Source: Candidatus Latescibacterota bacterium
GTDB taxonomy: Bacteria; Latescibacterota; UBA2968; UBA8231
Assembly: GCA_021295675.1 (NCBI GenBank)
Contig: JAGWBY010000164.1
Span: forward strand, 4,792-10,961
DNA length: 6,170 nt
Direction: 5' to 3'
In this document: in pieces, positions 1 to 5,316 of the stretch
Layout: the number at the start of each line of letters is the position of its first letter
Numbering within the stretch: the first letter of the stretch is position 1
Position numbers and translations under genes: made by a program
The notes under the pieces: model-generated
The model's input: the letters and a program-made list of their open reading frames with translations, nothing else
Told to the model about the DNA's origin: nothing
The model's database searches: none

Positions 1-867
1 TACGGTCGGATAGGTGCGGTCGAGCACGCGCTGCAATTCGGCGAGACGCTCGGGGGCCGCCCCCAGACGCGGCCCGAGCCTGAGCGCCAATTCCTCGGGA
101 TCGACTTCGCCGTGCGCCGAAATCAGCGGCTGCCCGCCCTCGTCCCACTGGCCGTACACGGCCTCTACATCCATCCCCCACAGCGCGGCTTTGACGCCCT
201 CTTCGACAAAAGGGCCTGGCTCTTCGACCACGTAGATGTCCCGCAGACCTCGGGCGAAGGTGCGCACAATTTCGTAGTCGAGCGGATAGCTCACCGCAAG
301 GTGCAACACCGGCACGCGCAGCCCCAAGTAGCCGAGGGCCTGCCGCACATCCGCGTAGCTTTTGCCTACAGCCACGATGCCGATCCCACCGCCTGCATCC
401 GCATCCACAATGCGGTTGAGGTCGTTGGCGCGGATTTCCTCCACCAGTTGCTGCTGCATGGGCAACGCGCCCGTAGCCATGACGATCTGGTTGAAGCGCT
501 TAGCAAAGGGCCGCTCGGGCAATGCGATATCTGGCCGCACACCGGCCAAGTCAACCGTGCTCGCGCCATCGCACACCGGCGTCGCCAGCTTGAGCGCAGT
601 TACCACGCCAGCGTGGCGCGACAAGGCGACCGCATGCAGCCCCAAGCGAATGACATCTTCGATACTGGCCGGATAGAAAATCGGCACCATGCTGCTGCGC
701 AATACCCAATCGCTGGCCCCGGGCGAGACCGAACTCTTGGAGCGGTGATCTTCTCCCGACAGCAAGACCATGGCTCCGCGTGCGCCAGTGCCGCTGAGGT
801 TGGCCAACCACACCTCGTCGGGAATCCACATCGTGCCGTGCGCCTTGCCATACCAAAAGGCATCTAG
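1..867 (-). CDS. Fused indolepyruvate/2-oxoacid:ferredoxin oxidoreductase, downstream part after frameshift (runs off left edge)
   Basis: This frame stays open from about 867 to the window edge (289 codons) and continues the protein started at 1139. It begins LDAFWYGKAHGTMW, and the WYGK signature is typical of the thiamine-diphosphate pyrimidine-binding domain of large fused indolepyruvate:ferredoxin oxidoreductases. LLSGEDHRSKSS follows, then the KLATPVCDGAS stretch. The next domain has DADAGGGIGIVAVGKSYADV and DIYVVEEPGPFVEEGVKAAL, matching the transketolase-C-like domain II. The family oxidatively decarboxylates aryl-pyruvates or other 2-oxoacids to acyl-CoA and passes electrons to ferredoxin in the cytoplasm. 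Full members exceed 1,000 residues, so the TPP-binding and gamma-type domains would lie left of the window. The frame has no start of its own at the junction and depends on the upstream part. Family assignment is firm; the exact 2-oxoacid is not known. Confidence 0.85.
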
Positions 868-870
868 CCC
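862..870 (-). other. Frameshift with apparent deletion in the oxidoreductase gene
   Basis: Reading on the minus strand, the frame ending AILG stops at TAG, while the homologous protein resumes in another frame as LDAFWYGKA. Relative to the family, roughly 8 to 12 residues between the AILG and WYGK motifs are absent. The frame change equals a deletion of 3k+1 nt. A single-base error would not explain the missing residues. Confidence 0.75.
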
Positions 871-1139
871 AAGATGGCGGAGGCCGCAGTTTTCTCGTTG
901 ATGCCGAACTGGTGTACCGTGCGCCCTAACTCGTTGAGCACGTCGAGTTGGGCAACGAGCTTCAGGTCCAGTCCGCCCAGCGGCGACCCTTCATAGCCGG
1001 TGAAATAGGTCTGGTTGACGTGGCCGCTGGCTTGATCGCGCTCCTGTTTCTCGCGCACGAGGCGCACAATTGCCTCCATGCCCGTGAGAAAAACCCGGCC
1101 ATCGCGCTGTAGAAATTTGTCCTGAATGTCCAGTTTCAT
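864..1139 (-). CDS. Fused indolepyruvate/2-oxoacid:ferredoxin oxidoreductase, N-terminal part (91 aa, ends at a premature TAG)
   Basis: This is the true N-terminus of the same gene. It starts MKLDIQDKFLQRDGRVFLTG and carries TGYEGSPLGGLD (residues 47-58) and INEKTAASAILG (80-91). These are the opening motifs of the pyrimidine-binding domain in fused indolepyruvate:ferredoxin oxidoreductases. The frame then hits TAG at 864-866, exactly where the family continues with a GTQ-type motif and about ten more residues before WYGK. The ATG at 1137-1139 is the only sensible start, because the protein aligns from its first residues. The Shine-Dalgarno match just upstream is weak, while a much better GGGAGG lies in a hairpin loop further upstream. 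A 91-residue protein cannot be functional alone, so this is a broken gene or a sequence error. Confidence 0.8.
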   Translation of the reverse strand: MKLDIQDKFLQRDGRVFLTGMEAIVRLVREKQERDQASGHVNQTYFTGYEGSPLGGLDLKLVAQLDVLNELGRTVHQFGINEKTAASAILG

Positions 1140-1151
1140 AAGAGGCTCTTG

Positions 1152-1175
1152 AGAGCTACTCCCTCCCGTAGCTCT
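1152..1175 (-). promoter_or_regulatory. Stem-loop in the oxidoreductase 5' leader with a GGGAGGGA loop
   Basis: AGAGCTAC (1152-1159) and GTAGCTCT (1168-1175) are perfect 8-bp inverted repeats separated by 8 nt. In minus-strand RNA the loop reads GGGAGGGA, the best Shine-Dalgarno-like run near the oxidoreductase ATG. Linearly it lies more than 20 nt from that ATG, which is too far for normal use. If the hairpin forms, it could hide or reposition this site, or the repeat could be a protein-binding site in DNA. There is no following U-tract, so it is not an intrinsic terminator. The structure is seen in the sequence; the function is inference. Confidence 0.4.
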
Positions 1176-1204
1176 TGTCCGTTATCCTATGTTATATATA
1201 TAAT
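1175..1204 (+). promoter_or_regulatory. Candidate sigma-70-type promoter for the 95-aa gene
   Basis: A perfect TATAAT lies at 1199-1204, preceded at an 18-nt spacing by TTGTCC (1175-1180), which matches the TTGACA -35 box at four of six positions. This would start transcription near 1211, leaving a leader of about 48 nt before the ATG at 1259. The surrounding AT tract stands out in otherwise GC-rich DNA. On the minus strand, TATAAC at 1191-1196 could be a -10 for the divergent oxidoreductase, but no good -35 accompanies it. Confidence 0.5.
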
Positions 1205-1211
1205 AGATAAC
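1181..1211. repeat. Imperfect AT-rich palindrome in the divergent intergenic region
   Basis: The outer arms GTTATC (1181-1186) and GATAAC (1206-1211) are exact inverted repeats. Between them lies a 12-bp self-complementary core, TTATATATATAA (1192-1203). The core is off-centre by about three bases, so the palindrome is imperfect. It overlaps the candidate -10 box and sits between two divergent genes, a position that fits an operator for one or both. No regulator gene lies in the window. Confidence 0.4.
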
Positions 1212-1258
1212 GCGCCGCAGACACACGCCACCCTTTAATCCACAACGTCGAGTTTAAA

Positions 1259-1546
1259 ATGGCCGAAACGATTGACGAACTCACCATCCAGTACGAGGAA
1301 GACGGCAAGGTCTTGCGCAAAGAAGTGGCCAAGGAAGTGCTCAGCAAAGGGGCTTGGGCGACGATTATGTACCTCTACCAAGACCTCGACCGCAAAACTG
1401 GCGAGTACGGCCCACGCAAAATATCCATTCGCCGCTATCAGAAGCGCGACGGGACCTTTTCGCAGCGCAGCAAGTTCGAGGTGTCAAGCGCCGCGCAAGC
1501 GCGCGCCATCTGCAGCAAGATCCAGGACTGGTTTCCCCCAGAGTAG
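1259..1546 (+). CDS. Hypothetical protein, 95 aa
   Basis: I cannot assign a function. The protein is small, soluble and charged, with no signal peptide, membrane segment, cysteine cluster or known catalytic motif. Notable stretches are VLSKGAWATIMYLYQDLD (residues 27-44) and RRYQKRDGTFSQRSKF (58-73). They alternate hydrophobic and charged residues as in a compact beta-rich fold, and a short helix-like tail follows (SSAAQARAICSKIQDW). The text resembles conserved uncharacterised proteins of about 90 to 100 residues that share a KGAWAT-type core, recalled without a search. The ATG at 1259 follows a candidate promoter but has only a weak ribosome binding site. It is the only plus-strand gene here, divergent from the oxidoreductase and ending 9 nt from the convergent molybdoenzyme gene. 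The opposite strand and other frames show no better reading. Confidence 0.75.
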   Translation: MAETIDELTIQYEEDGKVLRKEVAKEVLSKGAWATIMYLYQDLDRKTGEYGPRKISIRRYQKRDGTFSQRSKFEVSSAAQARAICSKIQDWFPPE

Positions 1547-1555
1547 GCGCGCCGC

Positions 1556-2143
1556 TCACCCTGCTGTGCTAGCAACCTTCACCGGCACGCGATGCCAACC
1601 CGTGCGGCCATCGTACAAATCGGCCCCTGCATCAGTCCTCGGCTGCGTGTCCCCTGCACTATCCGTTGCCCGCGCAACAATCTCGTACTCGCCCGACGCC
1701 GGCAATTCCCATTCGTAGGCCCACGTGACCCAAATGTTGGGCAAGCGCTGCGTGGTAATCTGCGCCTCGCCCCAAGACCGCCCGCCATTGGTGCTGACCT
1801 TGACCGATTCGATTGTGCGCTCGCCGGCCATGGCGATCCCGTGAATAATAAAAGGGCTGCCTTCGACCCCGCGAATGGTTTGCAGCACCCTTGAAACCCC
1901 GCCGTTGTCTGGATCTTTCACATCGTCCCACACCGAGAGGGGCGCGTCAATCCGCGAGTTCACGGTCGCCACAGCATCGTCCGACCACTTGAAGGACTTG
2001 TTCTCGGGCTTGCTTTCCCAATAGCCGAGATAAACCTCGTCGATCAGCTCGATACGGGTGATCCATTTGGGCATCTTCTGGCCGTAGTGCCCGGGGTTTA
2101 TCAAGCGCAGGGGAAACCCGTGCTTGGAGGGCAGCGGCTCGCC
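1556..2143 (-). CDS. Molybdopterin-dependent oxidoreductase, C-terminal part (rest of Moco domain and dimerisation domain), after frameshift
   Basis: From about 2143 the protein resumes as GEPLPSKHGFPLRLINPGHYG and continues with PKWITRIELIDEVYLGYWES. This is the conserved end of the oxidoreductase molybdopterin-binding domain in sulfite-oxidase-fold enzymes. The following 130 or so residues resemble the immunoglobulin-like molybdenum-cofactor oxidoreductase dimerisation domain: VKVSTNGGRSWGEA, then WVTWAYEWELPASGEYEIVARATDSAG with conserved Trp and the RATD motif. The frame ends at TGA 1556-1558, close to the expected C-terminus for the family. An internal ATA-type start near 2104 would cut the conserved GFPLRL motif, so this is not a separate gene but the second half of the one starting at 2685. 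No terminator hairpin is evident in the 9-nt gap to the convergent gene. Confidence 0.85.
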   Translation of the reverse strand, partial: GEPLPSKHGFPLRLINPGHYGQKMPKWITRIELIDEVYLGYWESKPENKSFKWSDDAVATVNSRIDAPLSVWDDVKDPDNGGVSRVLQTIRGVEGSPFIIHGIAMAGERTIESVKVSTNGGRSWGEAQITTQRLPNIWVTWAYEWELPASGEYEIVARATDSAGDTQPRTDAGADLYDGRTGWHRVPVKVASTAG

Positions 2144-2685
2144 ATCTCGTCGCGCAGCGCCCGCTCCAGTGGAATCGACGTGGTATAGCCATCGGAGCTG
2201 TCGCTGTAAAACTTGACTCGGATCGCCTCGCTTTTGATCCCGGCTAGGTTAAGAACCTCAGACAGCGGCGTACCCCCCCATTCGGCATTGCCCACCAATG
2301 GCCCGCCAATCCAGTTGCCAATGCACTGCATGGTCAAGACCTGCCGCTGCATGGGCAGCGCGGTAATATCCGCGTACGTCAGCCCGGTCAGGGGCTGATC
2401 CACCAACCCATCCACCACCAAGCGCCAGCTATCGGCCACTAGGCCCGGATCGTAATTGGTCCCTTTAATCGACTGGAGATAGTGCCGTGCATTGGAAGTA
2501 ATCGGCGGCAGTGGTAGCGCCCCTTCCTCGGGCATCTCCTCCAGATCTATGATGTCCATGTCCGGCCCGGTGGGCATGCTTTTAAAGCGCACCTCGTTGC
2601 CGTCGCAACCCCACGCGGGGAAGATCGCAGTGGCGATAACAGCCCCGCTCGACTTGAGAAACTGACGTCTAGTTGATCTGTTCAT
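2101..2685 (-). CDS. Tat-exported molybdopterin-dependent oxidoreductase (sulfite-oxidase fold), N-terminal part; frameshifted
   Basis: The N-terminus STRRQFLK (twin Arg at residues 6-7) followed by a hydrophobic run to AWGC is a Tat export signal. The cysteine at 27 might be lipidated, but the lipobox is poor. The mature region shows the molybdopterin-binding domain: WRLVVDGLVDQPLTG (88-102), then TMQCIGNWIGG (118-128) with Cys121 as the expected molybdenum ligand, GNAEWGGTPLSEVL (132-145) and DSSDGYTTSIPLE (162-174). Animal and plant sulfite oxidases have arginines after CAGN; here the residues are Trp-Ile. The substrate is therefore probably not sulfite, or is at least unproven. Residues after about 181 are out of frame and end at TGA 2101-2103. 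The ATG at 2685 is backed by AAGGAG 5 nt upstream, overlapping the previous gene's stop. The gene follows the barrel gene by 10 nt and is probably co-transcribed with it. Confidence 0.85.
   Translation of the reverse strand: MNRSTRRQFLKSSGAVIATAIFPAWGCDGNEVRFKSMPTGPDMDIIDLEEMPEEGALPLPPITSNARHYLQSIKGTNYDPGLVADSWRLVVDGLVDQPLTGLTYADITALPMQRQVLTMQCIGNWIGGPLVGNAEWGGTPLSEVLNLAGIKSEAIRVKFYSDSSDGYTTSIPLERALRDEMASRCPPSTGFPCA
2138..2148 (-). other. Frameshift with apparent short deletion in the molybdoenzyme gene
   Basis: On the minus strand the reading ALRDEM passes directly into out-of-frame GEPLPSKHG. Family members usually have about seven more residues here, of the type LLAYxMN, between these motifs. 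Loss of 22 nt would explain both the missing residues and the frame. The exact length cannot be fixed without a close homologue. Confidence 0.75.
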
Positions 2686-2695
2686 GACAACTCCT

Positions 2696-3244
2696 TCAGC
2701 GAATGAGGGCTAACCCCACGCCCAACGACGACCCCGCCCCAATGTTCTCGCCCTTGAAAACCATCTTCCACAACAAGTCAATCCACAGCGGGCCAGCCAC
2801 CTGTACGGCCACATTGCCACCCACTTCGGTGAAATCCCCCTCCGAGACCTGCACTACTCCGACCAGCCCACCCTCCGAGTCCGCCGCGAGCGTGTACACA
2901 CTGGCGACAAAGCCCTTGGCGAACAGCCACGGACGCGGCGTGGCCCCCAACTCGACAAAATAGGACACCTGATTGGAAAACGGACCGCCGCGCAGCTTGT
3001 ACCCCACCTCACCACCCGCGTAGAGCGGCAGCGGATAGAGCGACAGCCCCGCCAACAGCCGCGCCCCCTGTTCGGAATAACCAGTGCCAAGGGCCGGGTC
3101 GTAATCTCGGTTGTACCCGCTGGGGAACGCGACATCGACCTGCGGCGACAGCACTAATCTGCCCTCGGTAAGTTGGTACTTCGCGCCGAGATGCACATCG
3201 CCCAGCCCCCAAGTGATGCGCTCGACAAAGCTATCCTCAGACAC
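2696..3244 (-). CDS. Outer-membrane beta-barrel-like protein, C-terminal part after frameshift
   Basis: This frame holds most of the barrel. ITWGLGDVHLGAKYQL near its start matches the GLGD-LGxKY strand-turn signature of the 'MetA-pathway of phenol degradation' or transporter-like outer-membrane family. Alternating hydrophobic strands with Gly/Tyr turns follow, such as LVLSPQVDVAFPSGYN, YAGGEVGYKLRG and QVSYFVELGATPRPWLFAKG, and it ends in VGLALIR. A terminal aromatic residue, common in outer-membrane proteins, is absent. The listed start is a GTG that is merely the first possible start in this frame. The true start is at 3486 in the other frame. Members of this family are loosely linked to uptake of hydrophobic substrates, but a specific ligand cannot be named. 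Confidence 0.7.
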   Translation of the reverse strand: MSEDSFVERITWGLGDVHLGAKYQLTEGRLVLSPQVDVAFPSGYNRDYDPALGTGYSEQGARLLAGLSLYPLPLYAGGEVGYKLRGGPFSNQVSYFVELGATPRPWLFAKGFVASVYTLAADSEGGLVGVVQVSEGDFTEVGGNVAVQVAGPLWIDLLWKMVFKGENIGAGSSLGVGLALIR

Positions 3245-3486
3245 CAGCCGCCCCGCGCCCGCTCGCGCAACCCGTACTCGCCGTATGCGAGGACCTGGCG
3301 GGCGCGGAACTGGTTGTCGTCCATGCCCATGGCGGCGCGTTGGCCCATGTCGTTGAAGACCTCAGCGGTCGAGTAGTGGATCCCCGAGAGCTTGGCGTAG
3401 TAGCCCCCGCGAGGCTGGCTCCAAGCTCCAGCCCAACTCTCTCCTGCCCAACACAAGGCCAACAGGCCCATTGCTAACCAACGCAT
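3154..3486 (-). CDS. Outer-membrane beta-barrel-like protein, N-terminal part with signal peptide; frameshifted
   Basis: The protein starts MRWLAMGLLALCWAGESWAG, a classic Sec signal peptide with probable cleavage after SWA (residue 19). The mature N-terminus GAWSQPRGGYYAKLSG and later VLAYGEYGLRER are typical first strands of the phenol-degradation MetA or transporter-like outer-membrane family. Homology stops near 3259; the residues from there to the stop at 3154 are out-of-frame translation. The ATG at 3484-3486 overlaps the glycosyltransferase stop by 13 nt. AAAGGGG lies about 7 nt upstream, so the start is well supported and translation is likely coupled. Location is expected to be the outer membrane; function is inferred only from family resemblance. 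Confidence 0.7.
   Translation of the reverse strand: MRWLAMGLLALCWAGESWAGAWSQPRGGYYAKLSGIHYSTAEVFNDMGQRAAMGMDDNQFRARQVLAYGEYGLRERARGGWCLRIALSSASLGGWAMCISARSTNLPRAD
3242..3261 (-). other. Frameshift with apparent short deletion in the barrel gene
   Basis: The reading GEYGLRER is followed, out of frame, by RLVSEDSFVERITWGLGD. Between the EYGL and GLGD landmarks this family usually carries an extra strand (LTL-type) of several residues that is missing here. The frame step is again that of a 3k+1 nt deletion. The junction lies in a run of GC-rich simple sequence (GCGCGGGGCGG on the minus strand), which could favour polymerase or sequencing slippage. Confidence 0.65.
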
Positions 3487-4634
3487 TTTTTGACCCCTTT
3501 CCGCGGTGCAATCCGCTCGTAGAGTGCTAACAGTTTCTCGCCCTCGGCCTCCCAGTTAAAATGCTCTTCTGCGGCTCGCCGCGCCTGTATCCCCTTGGCC
3601 TGGGCTGCCACTGGGTCGTCGAGCAAGCACCCGATGGCGCGCGCGTGAGCGACCGGGTCACTCGGGTCGGCGAGCAGCCCCCAATCCGCGACCGCGAGAA
3701 ACCTGCGTATGGAAGGTAAATCACTGGCGACTACGGGCAAACCGCAGGCGAGGTATTCAAAGAGTTTGGTCGGCACGAAGGAGGCCAAATTCTTGGGCGA
3801 GACCTGCCCCGGCACCAAGCCGATCTGGCACGCGGCGATCGCCGCCCCCAATTCATCGTACGGCACGCGCTTTTCACTGTAGTGTATCTGCTCTTCTAGC
3901 CCCCACTCGCGCCGACGGGCCTCAAACCGCTCCCGCAGCTCCTGAGAGTGAAACGACCCAACGCTCAAGAGGCGGACCTGCGGATGGGTTTTGGCCAGTT
4001 CGCGCATGATTTCGAGCAAGAACATCCCGCCCCGATCTTCGGACAGCGAGCCAATGTGGACCAGGGCGCAAGGCCCTAGCTCGCCGCAACCGGGGGAAAA
4101 CCACTCCAAGCGCGGGTAGTTTTTCACCACCGCAAAAGGGCGGCTGGCAAAGCGCTCGCCTTGCTCCTCGACCACCCCGACCACGGCCGTGATAAAAAAG
4201 CGAGTGAACGCGCGTTCCCCCCAATCGACCAATCGCGCAAGGGGCCGCCGCAGCCGCTCGGGTACCCACGGCCGCACCATAGCTACCAGTGGGAAATGCT
4301 CGTGTACATCGTAGATGACTCGGCGACCGCAGAGCTTGAGCACCGCGCCCACCGGCAACAACTCGGGGTCGTGGAAGTGGAAGCAAGCGGCGTTCGCACC
4401 CAGCCCGACCCGCAGCAAGCGCCACAAGTTCAAAATCCGCTGGCCAGTCCCGCGCGCCAGCGGCACAGTCTGCACGCGCACCCCGGCCCGCTCCCCACAC
4501 CACTCCTCCGGCCCTGGCCCCACCACTGTCACCGCGTAGCCCGCACGCGCCAAAGTCTGCGCTTGTTTGTAGAAAATCCGCGCGTCAAACGGGCTGTGGA
4601 CATTCGTCAGGTGGTACACCTCAGGCGCAGCCAA
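3474..4634 (-). CDS. Glycosyltransferase, family-4-like (GT-B fold), 386 aa
   Basis: The enzyme should transfer a sugar from a nucleotide-sugar donor onto a growing glycan at the cytoplasmic face. The N-terminal domain begins YHLTNVHSPFDARIFYKQA (residues 7-25) and has FHFHDPELLPVG (86-96) and VIYDVHEHFP (106-115), the acceptor-side motifs of GT-B enzymes. The C-terminal domain has LVHIGSLSEDRG (191-202) and the donor-binding signature PTKLFEYLACGLPVVASD (288-305). The frame is open far upstream, so the start is uncertain. I choose TTG 4632-4634 because GGGAGG (4641-4646) lies 6 nt before it and the protein then starts just before the conserved YHLTN. A GTG at 4617-4619 is an alternative. It overlaps the WbqC-like gene by 14 nt. 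Sugar donor and acceptor are unknown. Confidence 0.88.
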   Translation of the reverse strand: MAAPEVYHLTNVHSPFDARIFYKQAQTLARAGYAVTVVGPGPEEWCGERAGVRVQTVPLARGTGQRILNLWRLLRVGLGANAACFHFHDPELLPVGAVLKLCGRRVIYDVHEHFPLVAMVRPWVPERLRRPLARLVDWGERAFTRFFITAVVGVVEEQGERFASRPFAVVKNYPRLEWFSPGCGELGPCALVHIGSLSEDRGGMFLLEIMRELAKTHPQVRLLSVGSFHSQELRERFEARRREWGLEEQIHYSEKRVPYDELGAAIAACQIGLVPGQVSPKNLASFVPTKLFEYLACGLPVVASDLPSIRRFLAVADWGLLADPSDPVAHARAIGCLLDDPVAAQAKGIQARRAAEEHFNWEAEGEKLLALYERIAPRKGVKKCVG

Positions 4635-5316
4635 AGAGCACCTCCCGGCTTTGCGGGCCGCAATTAAACAGCAAATCCAACACCGACATCTCAGCGACAA
4701 AACCCGCGTGACACTGGGGGTACACCGGATGTTCAAATCCGGTAAAGCGGCACTCAATGTCGGCCGCAGCAAACGCCTCCGCGTCCAAATACTCCTTCGA
4801 AGCCCCCTCCCCCGACAGGTACACCTGACAGTCGCACGCCTTGGTCATATCCACCAAACGCAAGGTCCGCTCGTCCCGCAGGTCCATCTGCGAGCTGAAG
4901 CGAATTTCGACCTCCAAGTCCAAGAGCTGCAACAGGTGGCGCAGCAGAGCCACATTTAAGTCGAGCAACTGGGTCCACGCAGTCGCGTATAAATCCTCTA
5001 TGGCCGGAGCATACTCGTCGAAAAAGGGCGCGTGGCCGTAGTGCCAGCGCAGGGCTTGGCAGTGCTTGCGCCGCCAATCGCCGTCAGGCGGGATTTGCAC
5101 ATCGCATATCCGCTGCTGGCCCCGACCCCGAGTCAGCACCGGCACGGTCAGCCATTGCCAGCCAGAAGCCGTGCGAATGCGGTTGCGGTTGGTCAGGCTA
5201 CCCCGGCTGTATTGCACGTCGTCGGCCAGGACCCACACGTCGGCTTGTCCCACCTTGTGAAACAAGCCCAGCCAAGGCAGAAAATTGGGCTGGTGTGCGG
5301 CCAGCACCCGGCTCAT
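4621..5316 (-). CDS. WbqC-like family protein, 231 aa
   Basis: The sequence matches the WbqC-like family found in O-antigen and other surface-polysaccharide loci. Motifs in order are HQPNFLPWLG (8-17), DDVQYSRGS (32-40), NRNRI (43-47), WLTVPV (55-60), YLSGEGASKEYLD (166-178), FEHPVYPQ (194-201) and DLLFNCG (214-220). Length is normal. The biochemical role of the family is poorly established; context with a sugar aminotransferase and a PIG-L deacetylase suggests work on an amino-sugar, for example acylation, but that is inference. The start is ATG 5314-5316, which overlaps the deacetylase stop by one base (TGATG), with AGGTGG about 8 nt upstream. A GTG four codons earlier is possible but gives a less typical N-terminus. 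Confidence 0.88.
   Translation of the reverse strand: MSRVLAAHQPNFLPWLGLFHKVGQADVWVLADDVQYSRGSLTNRNRIRTASGWQWLTVPVLTRGRGQQRICDVQIPPDGDWRRKHCQALRWHYGHAPFFDEYAPAIEDLYATAWTQLLDLNVALLRHLLQLLDLEVEIRFSSQMDLRDERTLRLVDMTKACDCQVYLSGEGASKEYLDAEAFAAADIECRFTGFEHPVYPQCHAGFVAEMSVLDLLFNCGPQSREVLFGCA
4641..4646 (-). promoter_or_regulatory. Ribosome binding site deciding the glycosyltransferase start
   Basis: GGGAGG on the minus strand lies 6 nt before TTG 4632-4634, but 21 nt before the alternative GTG at 4617-4619. This spacing favours the rarer TTG start. The site lies inside the 3' end of the WbqC-like coding region. Confidence 0.55.

Noticed and set aside
112..867. Long plus-strand open frame (251 codons) near the left edge
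   Set aside because: It lies antisense to the oxidoreductase frame, which carries clear family motifs throughout. Its own product is rich in Arg and His and resembles no family; it is a by-product of GC-rich codon use.
1181..1211. AT-rich tract as a replication origin or recombination att site
   Set aside because: There are no DnaA-box clusters, repeated iterons, integrase gene or flanking direct repeats. A promoter or operator explains it better.
1546..1553. GGCGCGCC palindrome between the convergent genes as a bidirectional terminator
   Set aside because: It has no loop and no T-tract on either side, so it cannot act as an intrinsic terminator. It is just a GC-rich palindrome overlapping a stop codon.
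1272..1718. Second plus-strand frame overlapping the 95-aa gene and the molybdoenzyme end
   Set aside because: It is rich in Ser, Ala and Arg with no family resemblance, and it conflicts with two better readings.
2101..3486. Programmed ribosomal frameshifting in the barrel and molybdoenzyme genes
   Set aside because: Conserved residues appear to be missing at each junction, which recoding does not explain. I also see no slippery heptamer at either site.
4161..4667. Plus-strand open frame opposite the glycosyltransferase
   Set aside because: The minus-strand frame has complete GT-B motifs across the same bases, and the plus-strand product has low-complexity, unrecognisable sequence.
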